The notes: a model not told the origin generated them from the sequence alone. A stretch of DNA of 64,000 bases from JBMNMU01 sp050953505 (GCA_050953505.1 JBMNMU010000001.1:1178001-1242000); one strand, 5' to 3'. Counted from the stretch's first letter, positions 1-9,236 are shown. Numbers and translations are program-made.

Positions 1-2413
1 ACGAGGATAGCTGTTTGATTAAACGCTCATCATTATCGTAAGGCAAAAACGGAGAACTGAATTTCACGTCATTCTCTTCAAGAATTTCATCCATATTGTT
101 TGCAATAACCTCGGGGTAAGTAGCTACAATAGGGCAGTTGTAATGATTTGGTGCGGTTTCATCTTCTTTTAATTCATAGTTAATGCAAGGATAAAAAATC
201 CATTTTACCCCATGATCAACAAGCCATTTAATGTGGCCGTGTACCAGCTTTGCAGGATAACATATTGTATCCGAGGATATGGTCTCCATACCCATCTGGT
301 AGATTTCTTTGGAAGACGGTGGCGATAAAACCACGCGGAATCCCAAAGAAGTGAAAAACGTAAACCAGAAGGGATAGTTTTCATACATATTCATTACCCT
401 TGGAATTCCAATAGTTCCTCTATATGCTGATGCTTCCTCCAAAGGCTTATAGGAAAACAACCTTTTTGTTTTATAAGCATATAAATTGGGCAAATCTGAG
501 TTCTTTTTTTCACGCCCAGCACCTTTTTCACAGCGATTACCTGTAATAAACCTTGCTCCGTCGTTAAATGTACTAACTGTAAGAAGACAACTATTTTCAC
601 AACGCTTACACCTGGTGTGTATGTTTTCAACGGTAAAGCAATCCATCTCCTCTAGTTTAATAATGGAAGATTCCGTGTCTTCTAAATAGTTTTCTCGGGC
701 AATAAGAGCTGAGCCAAAGGCCCCCATAATACCAGAAATATCTGGCCTGATGACCTCTTTACCTAATACCTTCTCTAAGCTTCTTAGCACTGCTTCATTC
801 ATGAAGGTTCCGCCTTGAACGACAACGTTTTCCCCTGCTTCATCTGGGTTACGAAGCTTGATTACCTTGTAAATTGCATTCTTTATCACGGAATAGGAAA
901 GTCCTGCAGAAATATCCCCAATGGTTGCACCCTCTTTTTGTGCCTGCTTCACCATGGAGTTCATAAATACAGTACATCTTGTTCCTAAGTCTACAGGTGC
1001 TTTTGCAAATAATGCCTCCTGGGCAAATGCCGCTACATCCATATTCACTGACTTAGAATAGGTCTCAATAAAGGAACCACAGCCCGAAGAGCAAGCTTCA
1101 TTTAGCATAATATTATAAATAGCCCCGTCTTTCACCTTCATGCATTTCATATCCTGCCCGCCAATATCTAATATAAAGTCAACCCCTGGCAGGAATTCTT
1201 CAGCAGCCTTATAATGTGCCATGGTTTCAATTTCTCCCATGTCAACATTCAGGGCGGCTTTAATCAAACCCTCTCCATATCCAGTCACACAACTGTGTGC
1301 AATATATGCGCTATCGGGAAGTAAGGCATACAGCTCCCTAAGCATGGTTATCGTAGATTGGATGGGATTCCCTTCATTATTCTTATAAAATGAATATAAA
1401 AGATTTTTTTCATCGTCTATTAGGGCAGCCTTCGTTGTGGTGGATCCTGCATCGATCCCTAAAAACACCTTACCCTTTGCTTTTCTTATGTCCTTACGTA
1501 CAATTTTATTTTTATCGTGTCTTTGTTTAAATTCTTGATATTCATTAAAGTTTTTAAATAAAGGTTCTACAGACTTTGACTCAGTCAACTTGGTCTGATC
1601 GGCTTTTTTAATTTTATCTAATAACTCTTGTAGGGAAACAGCTTCTTGTTTTTCAGAAAGCAAAGCAGCGCCAATGGCTACGTAATATTTTGAATCCTCA
1701 GGAAAAATAATCTGATCAGGTTCTAACTCTAAGGTTTCAATAAATCGTTTCCTTAGCTCAGATAGAAATGATAGAGGACCTCCAAGGAAAGCAACGTTTC
1801 CTTTAATGGATCTTCCGCATGCCAATCCGCTTATTGTTTGATTTACCACAGCCTGAAATATGGAGGCGGACAAATCTTCAATTTTAGCGCCTTCATTGAT
1901 TAATGGCTGTATATCTGTTTTTGCGAAAACTCCACACCTTGCAGCGATGGGGTAAATCAGTGAGTAATCAACTGCCTTTTCGTTAAGACCCTGTGCATCT
2001 GTATTTAGGAGTACTGCCATTTGGTCAATAAATGCACCCGTTCCACCTGCGCAGGTCCCGTTCATTCTCTGCTCAATAGACGGGCCGTAAAAAGTGATCT
2101 TGGCATCTTCACCACCAAGCTCTATCGCCACATCAGTCTCAGGAATAAATTTTTCCACCGCAGTACTACAGGCTACCACCTCTTGCTCGAAGGCAACTCC
2201 TAATAGATTGGAAATAGAAAGGCCACCGGAACCTGTAATGGTAACAGTCGCCTTTTCTCCTTTGTGTTCTTGACATAATTCGACCATTAGCTCTAACACT
2301 TTTTCAAAGATATCAGACATATGTCTTTCATATCTGCTGAATAATATGTTGTTATTATCGTCCAACAGAACTAATTTGACAGTTGTTGAACCAATATCTA
2401 TACCTAATTTCAT
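1..2413 (-). CDS. 2-hydroxyacyl-CoA dehydratase activase-type protein with DUF2229 (C-terminus beyond window)
   Basis: The frame stays open from an ATG at 2413 to the left edge (about 804 codons). The start has AGGAGG 12 bases upstream. Two ASKHA ATPase domains of the BadF/BadG/HgdC type follow in tandem, each opening with a phosphate-binding motif: DIGSTTVK at residues 5-12 and DAGSTTTK near residue 315. The second carries the cysteine motif NEACSSGCGSF, which in HgdC-type activases ligates a 4Fe-4S cluster. A cysteine-rich stretch (CKRCENSC, near residue 605) leads into a DUF2229 region with GIPRVMNMYENYPF and SSDTICYPAK. Characterised activases drive ATP-dependent electron transfer into 2-hydroxyacyl-CoA or benzoyl-CoA reductases; these giant fused forms are common in Clostridia but their substrate is not known. 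No dehydratase subunits are visible here. The true C-terminus lies outside the window. Confidence 0.88.
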   Translation of the reverse strand, partial: MKLGIDIGSTTVKLVLLDDNNNILFSRYERHMSDIFEKVLELMVELCQEHKGEKATVTITGSGGLSISNLLGVAFEQEVVACSTAVEKFIPETDVAIELGGEDAKITFYGPSIEQRMNGTCAGGTGAFIDQMAVLLNTDAQGLNEKAVDYSLIYPIAARCGVFAKTDIQPLINEGAKIEDLSASIFQAVVNQTISGLACGRSIKGNVAFLGGPLSFLSELRKRFIETLELEPDQIIFPEDSKYYVAIGAALLSEKQEAVSLQELLDKIKKADQTKLTESKSVEPLFKNFNEYQEFKQRHDKNKIVRKDIRKAKGKVFLGIDAGSTTTKAALIDDEKNLLYSFYKNNEGNPIQSTITMLRELYALLPDSAYIAHSCVTGYGEGLIKAALNVDMGEIETMAHYKAAEEFLPGVDFILDIGGQDMKCMKVKDGAIYNIMLNEACSSGCGSFIETYSKSVNMDVAAFAQEALFAKAPVDLGTRCTVFMNSMVKQAQKEGATIGDISAGLSYSVIKNAIYKVIKLRNPDEAGENVVVQGGTFMNEAVLRSLEKVLGKEVIRPDISGIMGAFGSALIARENYLEDTESSIIKLEEMDCFTVENIHTRCKRCENSCLLTVSTFNDGARFITGNRCEKGAGREKKNSDLPNLYAYKTKRLFSYKPLEEASAYRGTIGIPRVMNMYENYPFWFTFFTSLGFRVVLSPPSSKEIYQMGMETISSDTICYPAKLVHGHIKWLVDHGVKWIFYPCINYELKEDETAPNHYNCPIVATYPEVIANNMDEILEENDVKFSSPFLPYDNDERLIKQLSS

Positions 2414-2448
2414 AAAAACTGACATTCCTCCTGTCTTTGTACCCATAA

Positions 2449-2476
2449 ATTATAACACACCAATAGAAAAAATCAA
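2449..2476 (-). promoter_or_regulatory. Promoter of the activase-type gene
   Basis: Read on the minus strand, TTGATT (2471-2476) and TATAAT (2449-2454) are 16 bases apart and lie 36 bases upstream of the ATG at 2413. This is a good sigma-A match in the divergent gap with the next plus-strand gene. Confidence 0.65.
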
Positions 2477-2565
2477 ATGGGTTTGGTTGGGTACGAGGGG
2501 ACCCTAAGGACTAATTTTCAATTCTCCGTGCAATAATCACGCCAATAGTGTATAATACCCTTATT

Positions 2566-3141
2566 ATGAAAACTACAATCAAAAGAAAAACCTATAAAGC
2601 CATCTATCGACTTCTGGATAAGGTAAGTCCACTCTCATCTGATTGCGGTCAGCTCTGCTCTGCTGCATGCTGCACTTGCGGAGGAGATAGTTTAGACGAA
2701 GACGGTAAAGATTTCGATATGGGCATCTATTTGCTACCTGGGGAAGAGAAAATATTCAATAGGGATGAACCCTGGCTCAAGTGGTCTGTTGAGAATGCAG
2801 AGGATTATGATTTCCCTGATTCTTGGCACGGAAAAATCTACTTCGTACGATGTACGACTCCGCCTCATTGCCCTCGGAATATGAGGCCCTTGCAATGCCG
2901 GTTTTATCCTCTTTTTCCCTATTTATCCCAGGATGGGAAATTATCATTGATTTTATCACCCTTAAATCTCCCCTATGAATGCCCACTAGTGGTAGATAAA
3001 ATGACATTAGAACCGTCTTTTATTCAGGCAACCTATACAGTTTGGAAGCGGTTGATAAAGGATCCCTACATCCGGGACTTGGTTGAAATGGATTCCCAAG
3101 GAGTTCGTCAAGCGGGATCAGAGATTCACATTGTTATATGA
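2566..3141 (+). CDS. YkgJ-like cysteine-cluster (zinc/iron-chelating) protein
   Basis: 191 residues from ATG 2566. A GTG at 2548 is in frame, but it overlaps a TATAAT (2551-2556) that looks like this gene's own -10 box, which would make translation near-leaderless; neither start has a clear Shine-Dalgarno. Cysteines cluster early (C-x3-C-x3-CC-x-C, in SAACCTCGG) and again in CTTPPHCP and MRPLQCRFYP, the arrangement of the YkgJ/UPF0153 metal-binding family. The molecular role of the family is not established. It is transcribed divergently from the activase gene and ends in a shared bidirectional terminator. Confidence 0.75.
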   Translation: MKTTIKRKTYKAIYRLLDKVSPLSSDCGQLCSAACCTCGGDSLDEDGKDFDMGIYLLPGEEKIFNRDEPWLKWSVENAEDYDFPDSWHGKIYFVRCTTPPHCPRNMRPLQCRFYPLFPYLSQDGKLSLILSPLNLPYECPLVVDKMTLEPSFIQATYTVWKRLIKDPYIRDLVEMDSQGVRQAGSEIHIVI

Positions 3142-3181
3142 TAATATTATGCAATAATTCTCTGACCTATACAATCATTAA

Positions 3182-3226
3182 AAATCCCTGTTCACCCCAT
3201 ATATCCCATGGAGTGAACAGGGATTT
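3182..3226. terminator. Bidirectional terminator between convergent genes
   Basis: A perfect 14-bp inverted repeat (AAATCCCTGTTCAC at 3182-3195, complement at 3213-3226) with a 17-base loop. T-rich sequence follows on the plus strand, and TTTTTAATG follows on the minus strand. It separates the convergent YkgJ-like and PepSY/SLH genes. Confidence 0.85.
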
Positions 3227-3254
3227 CCTTTACCCCTTTTTCTTTTATTCTTTT

Positions 3255-5303
3255 TTAATAATAGCTACTCACCTGAAGTGCATTATAAATAGTTGCCGCA
3301 GCTTCTGCGTTTGTTAGGACCTTTATGCCGTTGAACCGTCCATTTATATCCCCCTTCATAATCCCTAATCCATAACAGATCGCCACATATCCTCTATATT
3401 CATAATTTACCGTATCTTTAAAAGGATTTACGAAAATCTCTGGATGCTCCCCAGACTTCCCTTGTCCCAGGTATCTTACGGCAAACTTAGCGGCATCCTG
3501 CCTTGTAAGCTCTGCATTTGGAGCCTTTTCCTCTTCTTTTACAATATTATCCCTAATCAGTATCTCATAGAATTCCTCATCATCATAATAAGCCTGCATA
3601 GGAGAATATAAATATCTTAAAAAGCTACTCTGAGTCATTTTCTCATTTGGATTAAATCTTTCTCCTGCAAGATAATATCCGTTCTCCAATAGATTTAAAA
3701 TGATCTGTTCACTCCAGTGTCCTGCTATATCAGGATATGCTGGCATTGATGCGTCTCTATATGGTTTACCATCCCAGCCTAGCTTGCCTCCAGCAAATGG
3801 GTCTACCATGAAGCTCACTTGGTTTTCAAAGTCATAAACAAGAGCTACGTCCTTCTCACTGATTCTCTTGTAGGATAGGTTTAAACTACCTGTTTTGTTA
3901 ATGATATCAAAAACATCTTCTTTACTCATGACATTGTCCAAAGCCGGAAAGCTGACGGAATCATACCAACTGCAGTTATACTGGGTAATCATCCCACTAT
4001 TTTTATTGATACTGATTGAAAACCCGTTGTCTCCAAACTCCACACCCTTAACTAGTCTTTTGTATTGGAAGTTGTATTCTATAACATTATCTTCATCTAC
4101 TGTATATGGATATTCAAAATAAACTGATTGGTTAAATTTGTCCGGTGCCATCTGTCTGATAAAGCTTTCCGCCTGGCTTTTAGCCCTTTCCTTAGAAAGT
4201 GTCCCCTTGCCCTCACGACTCTTTTCTGCGTAAACATAGAAGGAGATCAGTTCTCCCGTCTTCGCATTAATAATCCCATAGGCTCCATCAAATCCAATCT
4301 CCCAAAGATATTTATCGGATTCATAATAATTTTTTGTTAGTGATACACTGCTGACCTTCATGTCTGCTGTAATACCAGGCACTAGGCTACGAAGTTGTTT
4401 TTCGGCCTGTTCCTTCGTCATAAGACCGGAAATATTCTCAACAGCGTCCAGTTCTTCCTTCGATAGAACTTCTTGCTCCTTTACATTCCCTGCACTATCA
4501 GCAGAACCTCTTCCCCCTCCATCATAGATTGAATAACCTTGGTAAAGAGTCACCGCCTCCCCTGTTTTTGCATCAATGGCTTTCACACCTTGATCCGCTA
4601 AGGAATACGCAGGGAAAACTGATAATTTCTTCGTTTTGTAATCATAGCTAGAGTGATAAGCCAACTTAACTCCAATCTTTTCAAGGTAAGCCTTTTCTCC
4701 TTCATCCAAGGTCATAGCACCATCAGAGCTCGGCAATTCCAATTCTTCTGTTCCTGCTTCCGGACCATAATAGCTAACAACCTCACCTGTGTATTTATCC
4801 ACTTCAATATAAACCTTGAAATAGTCTACCCCAATGTTGTCTTTATAAAGCTTATAGTGAAATTGATGTCGATATGTGTTTGAATTGTCAATGCCCTCCA
4901 TGATTCGCATGCCTTCCACTTTATTAGGCTTGGCTTTATTAAGGAATGCAAGAGCAGTTTTTTCCGCACTTTCTTTATTAACGCCTCCAAGGCCTTCCCT
5001 CTTGACATCATCATATTTATAGTAGCTTATTAAATTACCGTTATTATCAACGGTGGCTGAGATCCCTCCCCTCCCATCATCTAAAGACCAATTAAGGTTC
5101 CAAAGAGATACAGACACTCCATTTCTCTTATATTGAGTAGAGGAGTATTGAAAATCACTATAATCCTCAGGTACTTGGATTATATTTCTCACTGTAATAA
5201 TTGCTTTCTCTAGATTTTGGCTGTCAGATTCCGCAGCAAGCGCCGGTACAGCGCTGGCCAGGACTAAGCTTAAAACCAAAATCAGGCTAACTACTTTCTT
5301 CAT
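3255..5303 (-). CDS. Secreted YcdB/PepSY-repeat protein with C-terminal SLH domains
   Basis: 682 residues. ATG 5303 has AGGAGG 11 bases upstream. The N-terminus is a classic signal peptide (MKKVVSLILVLSLVLASA, cleavage near PALAAES). The body contains several PepSY/YcdB-like repeats with the recurrent 'NAKTGELISFY' and 'DKYTGEVVSYY' type strands, near residues 90-190, 200-260, 290-360 and 370-450. The last 160 residues hold S-layer-homology segments (PDIAGHWSEQIILNLLENGY; FKDTVNYEYRGYVAICYGLG), which usually bind pyruvylated cell-wall polymer. PepSY domains are often linked to peptidase inhibition or propeptides, but no catalytic domain is seen. It is most likely a cell-surface protein of unknown function and is not clearly in an operon. 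Confidence 0.82.
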   Translation of the reverse strand: MKKVVSLILVLSLVLASAVPALAAESDSQNLEKAIITVRNIIQVPEDYSDFQYSSTQYKRNGVSVSLWNLNWSLDDGRGGISATVDNNGNLISYYKYDDVKREGLGGVNKESAEKTALAFLNKAKPNKVEGMRIMEGIDNSNTYRHQFHYKLYKDNIGVDYFKVYIEVDKYTGEVVSYYGPEAGTEELELPSSDGAMTLDEGEKAYLEKIGVKLAYHSSYDYKTKKLSVFPAYSLADQGVKAIDAKTGEAVTLYQGYSIYDGGGRGSADSAGNVKEQEVLSKEELDAVENISGLMTKEQAEKQLRSLVPGITADMKVSSVSLTKNYYESDKYLWEIGFDGAYGIINAKTGELISFYVYAEKSREGKGTLSKERAKSQAESFIRQMAPDKFNQSVYFEYPYTVDEDNVIEYNFQYKRLVKGVEFGDNGFSISINKNSGMITQYNCSWYDSVSFPALDNVMSKEDVFDIINKTGSLNLSYKRISEKDVALVYDFENQVSFMVDPFAGGKLGWDGKPYRDASMPAYPDIAGHWSEQIILNLLENGYYLAGERFNPNEKMTQSSFLRYLYSPMQAYYDDEEFYEILIRDNIVKEEEKAPNAELTRQDAAKFAVRYLGQGKSGEHPEIFVNPFKDTVNYEYRGYVAICYGLGIMKGDINGRFNGIKVLTNAEAAATIYNALQVSSYY

Positions 5304-5424
5304 AGCACATTAAACCTCCTTTATTTAGTGAGCTAGGGGGGCGGGCCCTCTCTAACTTACCCTATGTCTATTTACATATTAAGACGATGAATTTTTGGAA
5401 AGGTTCCCATTATTTTCATGACAA

Positions 5425-5455
5425 TAAAAAAAGTCAAAGGCATTAACCTCTGACT
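5425..5455 (-). terminator. Terminator of the exonuclease III gene
   Basis: On the minus strand AGTCAGAGG (5455-5447) pairs with CCTTTGACT (5440-5432), with one G-U pair, around a 6-base loop. TTTTTTATT follows. It begins just past the xth stop codon. Confidence 0.85.
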
Positions 5456-5462
5456 CATTCAT

Positions 5463-6218
5463 CTATAGTTCTAAGTGCAAGACAATAGGGCAATGATCAC
5501 TACCATAGATGTGATCATACTGAAGAACATCCTTCACCTGGTCTTTTATCCTATTTGAAACTAGAAAATAGTCAATTCTCCATCCTGCATTATTTGCCCT
5601 AGCATTAAATCGATAAGACCACCAGGTGTATTTTCCAGTTATATCTGGATAAAGATAACGGAAGGTATCCGTAAAGCCAGCTTCTAGTAATTCTGAAAAT
5701 TTCTGCCGTTCTTCATCTGTAAAGCCAGCATTTTTTCTGTTTGTCTTAGGATTCTTTAGGTCGATTTCCTGATGTGCAACATTCAAGTCGCCACATATTA
5801 TTACGGGTTTTGTTTCATCTAGCTTTTTTACATATGCTTTAAAGGCTTCCTCCCATTCCATTCTATAATCTAGCCTAGCTAACTTATCTTGGGAATTAGG
5901 TGTGTATACTGTTACCAAATAAAAATTATCATACTCTAGAGTTATTACTCTGCCTTCTTCATCATGACCCTGAGCATCAATGTCATAAAAAACGTTAACG
6001 GGCTTATGTAAGGTAAATATAGCTGTCCCTGAATAGCCTTTCCTAACAGCGCTATTCCAGTATTGTTCGTACCCTTCTAGCAAGACCTCCGCTTGTCCCT
6101 CCTGCATCTTTGTTTCCTGGATGCAAATAAAATCAGGTTTTTCCTCCCTGCAAAATTCCAAAAATCCTTTACCCAAGGCTGCTCTTAATCCGTTTACGTT
6201 CCATGTGATGAATTTCAT
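5463..6218 (-). CDS. xth: Exodeoxyribonuclease III (AP endonuclease)
   Basis: 251 residues, the usual length for the ExoA/Xth family. It opens MKFITWNVNGLRAAL, with the conserved WNVNGLRA, and shows the other EEP-fold signatures in order: CIQETKMQ (metal-binding Glu), VYTPNSQ, ICGDLNVAH (catalytic Asp and Asn), WRIDYFLVS and YGSDHCPIVL (catalytic Asp-His). The family removes abasic sites and 3' blocking groups during base-excision repair in the cytoplasm. It lies 39 bases downstream of the MATE gene, so co-transcription is possible, and ends at a strong terminator. Confidence 0.95.
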   Translation of the reverse strand: MKFITWNVNGLRAALGKGFLEFCREEKPDFICIQETKMQEGQAEVLLEGYEQYWNSAVRKGYSGTAIFTLHKPVNVFYDIDAQGHDEEGRVITLEYDNFYLVTVYTPNSQDKLARLDYRMEWEEAFKAYVKKLDETKPVIICGDLNVAHQEIDLKNPKTNRKNAGFTDEERQKFSELLEAGFTDTFRYLYPDITGKYTWWSYRFNARANNAGWRIDYFLVSNRIKDQVKDVLQYDHIYGSDHCPIVLHLEL

Positions 6219-6257
6219 AGTCTACCTCTCTTCCGTCGTTCATTCATTATCCATTTT

Positions 6258-7721
6258 TTATTCGTCCCCTAAGTGCTTGATTTCCTTTTTATAAATATAT
6301 TGTAAAAAGAATAAGCTTGCCATAAGAGAAAACACCTCCGACATGGGGAATGCAAGCCAAACATAATTTAATCCCATAGTTCTTGACAAAACCCACGCCA
6401 AGGGCAGCAGCAATATCAACTGTCTTAACAAAGAAACTATTGAGCTTAATATTCCGTGAGCTGTCGCTTGAAATAAGGTTGATGCTATTATACCAACAGC
6501 TGCAAAAATAAAGCTGGTACTAATGGTTCTTAACGCTATTACTCCGATTTCTATCATTTCAGGTGATGCACTAAAGAGCTTTAGTAACGGTATAGGAAAT
6601 ACTTGGAACATAACTAATCCGATAGCCATGATGATGATGGCGGTAATTAATGCCAGCTTAAAAGCTTGGATTAATCTATCTTTTTTCCTAGCACCGAAGT
6701 TATAGCCCATGACAGGCATAGTTCCCTGGTTCAAACCAAACACCGGCATAAAAATAATAGATTGAAGCCTGTAATAAATCCCTAATACAGCAACAGCGGC
6801 TTCAGAGAATGATATTAATATACTATTAAGTCCTAAAATCATCACCGAGCTGATAGATTGCATAATGATGGAAGGAAGTCCTACAGCATAAATATTTTTC
6901 AGTGTTACCCAGTCTATCTTAAAATTTTTAAAATTAATTTTTACATCATGCTTTTTCTTAAATAGGAAAAAGAGTCCTACAGACATAGAGATACATTGTG
7001 CAATTACAGTCCCGATGGCTGCACCGGTGACTCCTAGCTTTGGAGCCCCTAATAATCCGAATATTAGAATGGGATTTATAATGATGTTTGAAATCGCCCC
7101 GGATAAGCTAGAAATCATGGGGTAAATCATATTCCCAGTGGCCTGCATGATTTTCTCAACATGCACCTGCACGAAAATAAAAATTGATAAGGATGTAACG
7201 ATTGTGCAATAGCTCACTGCGTCCCCCACAATAGCTGGATTACTAGAGAATATCCCAACAAAAGAGGAAGAGAAAAATAGGCCGAATATGAGGAAGATGA
7301 ACCAGTTGACAAGTGCTAGTAGTAACCCATGGGTTGCTGCAGAGTTTGCCTCTTGGAATCTTCTCTCTCCCAAACGTCTAGCAATCAAGGAATTTAGTCC
7401 CACCCCTGTCCCCGCGCCAAAGGCGATAATCAGTATCTGTATGGGGAATATGAGAGTCACAGCAGTAAGAGCCGCTTCACCCAAATAGCCTACAAAAATA
7501 CTGTTTATGATACTATACATGGACTGAACCATCATAGAAAGCATGGCGGGTATGGACATGGACCTTAATAGCTTTCCTACAGGCATAGTACCCATTTTAT
7601 TTAATTCTCTGATGCTATTTCTATCCACCATATTCTCAGTTTCAAAATGGTCTTTATCAATATTGTCAACGTGAGTATTAATATTATTGTTTGTGTTATT
7701 ATCTTTCATAGTTTGATTCAT
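6258..7721 (-). CDS. MATE-family multidrug/Na+ efflux transporter
   Basis: 487 residues from ATG 7721. The frame extends 12 codons further to a TTG, but only the ATG has a nearby ribosome site (AAGGAG, spacing 4). A hydrophilic, Asn-rich N-terminal tail of about 45 residues precedes roughly twelve hydrophobic segments. The MatE signature near the first helix (MGTMPVGKLLRSMSIPAMLS) and the internal repeat GLPSIIMQSISS, GTMPVMGYNFGAR are typical of the Clostridia DinF/NorM-like branch. The family exports cationic drugs or metabolites by Na+ or H+ antiport in the cytoplasmic membrane; the substrate cannot be read from sequence. Confidence 0.9.
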   Translation of the reverse strand: MNQTMKDNNTNNNINTHVDNIDKDHFETENMVDRNSIRELNKMGTMPVGKLLRSMSIPAMLSMMVQSMYSIINSIFVGYLGEAALTAVTLIFPIQILIIAFGAGTGVGLNSLIARRLGERRFQEANSAATHGLLLALVNWFIFLIFGLFFSSSFVGIFSSNPAIVGDAVSYCTIVTSLSIFIFVQVHVEKIMQATGNMIYPMISSLSGAISNIIINPILIFGLLGAPKLGVTGAAIGTVIAQCISMSVGLFFLFKKKHDVKINFKNFKIDWVTLKNIYAVGLPSIIMQSISSVMILGLNSILISFSEAAVAVLGIYYRLQSIIFMPVFGLNQGTMPVMGYNFGARKKDRLIQAFKLALITAIIIMAIGLVMFQVFPIPLLKLFSASPEMIEIGVIALRTISTSFIFAAVGIIASTLFQATAHGILSSIVSLLRQLILLLPLAWVLSRTMGLNYVWLAFPMSEVFSLMASLFFLQYIYKKEIKHLGDE

Positions 7722-7814
7722 ATAGCTCCTTGTTATATATTTCGTTATTAGATCCAATTAAAAGGGGGATAATCTGTTGTTAGAAAAAGGCTCCGTTATT
7801 AGGAAAAGCTCTGT

Positions 7815-7838
7815 GGCTATTGCTAACAAGCTATAGCC
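7815..7838. other. Small inverted repeat in the MATE leader region
   Basis: GGCTAT (7815-7820) and ATAGCC (7833-7838) form a short hairpin in the gap between the rnpB terminator and the MATE start (7722-7868). No clear promoter or ORF is visible in the rest of this gap. Confidence 0.3.
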
Positions 7839-7868
7839 GATAGCTAGCTGAATTAATTTAGCAAACAT

Positions 7869-7896
7869 AAAAAAAACATTTCAGCGAAATGTTTTT
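7869..7896 (-). terminator. Terminator of rnpB
   Basis: On the minus strand AAAAACATTTC and GAAATGTTTTT form an 11-bp stem with a 3-base loop (7872-7896), running into an uninterrupted T tract. It lies 45 bases beyond the RNase P RNA 3' end. Confidence 0.85.
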
Positions 7897-7940
7897 GAAT
7901 CAATCTTAGATGTCGTTTAATAATCAGAATTATAAAATGA

Positions 7941-8291
7941 GTGAGCAAGTCTATAAGCCGAGTTCTGTATTAGACAATCATCTATCTAGGCGTACCGTCA
8001 CCGATACGCTCATGCGACCCACCTATTGGGCAGCGACGGGCAGCCGCCTTTGAATGCCCACTTTTGGTCTTGCTCCGGGTGGGGTTTGCACGGCCAGCAT
8101 GTTACCATACTGCCGGTGAGCTCTTACCTCACCATTTCACCCTTACCTCGGCCTAAGCCGGTAGGCGGTATGTTTCTGTTGCACTTTCCTTAAAGTCACC
8201 TTCACCAGACGTTATCTGGCACCCTTGCCCTATGGAGCTCGGACTTTCCTCATGTAGGTCAGACCTACACGCGATTGCCTGACTTACTCAC
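7941..8291 (-). ncRNA. rnpB: RNase P RNA, bacterial class A
   Basis: This is the catalytic RNA of RNase P, which trims tRNA 5' leaders. The ends pair as helix P1: GTGAGTAAGTC at 8291 with GACTTGCTCAC at 7941, 11 pairs including one G-U. Conserved core blocks are present in order: GAGGAAAGTCCGAGCTCC, a GGTAAGGGTGAAA-type segment, GCAAACCCCACCCGGAGCA, and the universal ACAGAACTCGGCTTATAGA at the 3' end. The overall layout is the ancestral class A, not the Bacillus class B. Length is about 351 nt. It has its own promoter and terminator, so it is a single-gene unit. Confidence 0.96.
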
Positions 8292-8297
8292 TTATAT

Positions 8298-8325
8298 ATT
8301 ATATCACAATTTGACATGTAGTTAA
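8298..8325 (-). promoter_or_regulatory. Promoter of rnpB
   Basis: A minus-strand TATAAT (8298-8303) is placed about 7 bases upstream of the 5' end of the RNA. A weaker -35 box TTAACT (8320-8325) lies 16 bases further upstream. The position agrees with transcription starting at the base of helix P1. Confidence 0.7.
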
Positions 8326-8364
8326 CAGGAATTTTACTGTAAAACTAGAAATTTATTCAAATTG

Positions 8365-9171
8365 TTATTCAATCATAGATTTAAAAGGATTGACATTAAC
8401 TTCAGATTCTAATATGTCAATTTTGTGACCAATGTTTTTTCTTAGCTTTTCTGCAAAGTTTTCAGCAAAAATATGTTCTGTTCCATAGTGCCCTGCATCG
8501 ATTAGGCATAAGCCCTTCTCTAGTGCGGTCTGAGCTTCATGATGCCTAATATCTCCTGTAATAAAAAGATCGCAGCCATTTAGAGCAGCCAGCTCCATAG
8601 CATCTCCTCCAGCGCCAGTACATAGCCCTACAGTTTTTATTAGTTTGTTAGGAACGCCCACAGCCTTGATTTGACCTGTGATTCCTAAAGCTTCTTCCAC
8701 AATTTTGCAGGCTTCCACTAGAGTACAGGCCTCTCTAAAGTTACCCATCCTGCCAATAGGCTTGGTCTTATTAAAAGGTCTAATTTCCTTTAATTTCCTC
8801 ACCCTAGAAAGACCGATAAGCTCTGCCATATATTCATTGTTTCCACCAAAAGCTTCATCAAAGGTTGTGTGTGCAGAATAAACAGAAATTCCTGATTGTA
8901 TTAGGTCAATGATATAGCTTCCTGTAATAGTGTTATAGTCAATCACATCTATTTTGTGAAACATTAACGGATGGTGCGTAATAATAAAATCGATTTTCTT
9001 TTGCTTTGCTTCATCAATTACCTTCTTAGTAATTTCAAGGACCACTAGAACTCGATGGACTTCTTTCTTTCCCATCTGAATCTGCATACCGCTGTTGTCC
9101 CATTCTTCTTCAAGCTCCCTTGGCGCTATTTCCTCTATCTCCGCAATTAAATCATTATAGTTGATACTCAT
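8365..9171 (-). CDS. Nif3-like dinuclear metal centre protein (YqfO family, short form)
   Basis: 268 residues. The family motifs are the metal-binding HHP in IITHHPLMFH, SAHTTFDEAFGGNN, GLCTGAGGD and the C-terminal DAGHYGTEH histidines. Bacillus YqfO carries an inserted PII-like domain of about 100 residues between the two halves; here the halves join directly, as in E. coli YbgI. Proteins of this family form hexameric toroids with two metal ions, and were proposed as GTP cyclohydrolase I type 2 or NIF3-like hydrolases; the substrate remains uncertain. It follows trmK by 65 bases, the common Firmicutes pair. The ribosome site is a G-rich run 8 or more bases upstream. Confidence 0.9.
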   Translation of the reverse strand: MSINYNDLIAEIEEIAPRELEEEWDNSGMQIQMGKKEVHRVLVVLEITKKVIDEAKQKKIDFIITHHPLMFHKIDVIDYNTITGSYIIDLIQSGISVYSAHTTFDEAFGGNNEYMAELIGLSRVRKLKEIRPFNKTKPIGRMGNFREACTLVEACKIVEEALGITGQIKAVGVPNKLIKTVGLCTGAGGDAMELAALNGCDLFITGDIRHHEAQTALEKGLCLIDAGHYGTEHIFAENFAEKLRKNIGHKIDILESEVNVNPFKSMIE

Positions 9172-9236
9172 TTCCTATTCCCCCCATTTTAATGGCTAAT
9201 ATGTTTATGTTCTATCTTATTCGTAAATCATTTATT

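Noticed and set aside
2021..2203. Plus-strand ORF
   Set aside because: It is antisense to the activase gene, whose domains are clear, and has no ribosome site or recognisable family.
7941..8291. tmRNA or 6S RNA
   Set aside because: The conserved blocks and pairing of the ends match RNase P RNA class A, with no tRNA-like end.
8311..8333. Plus-strand promoter (TTGACA at 8311)
   Set aside because: No -10 box follows at a suitable distance and no plus-strand gene is downstream; it lies in the rnpB-nif3 gap.
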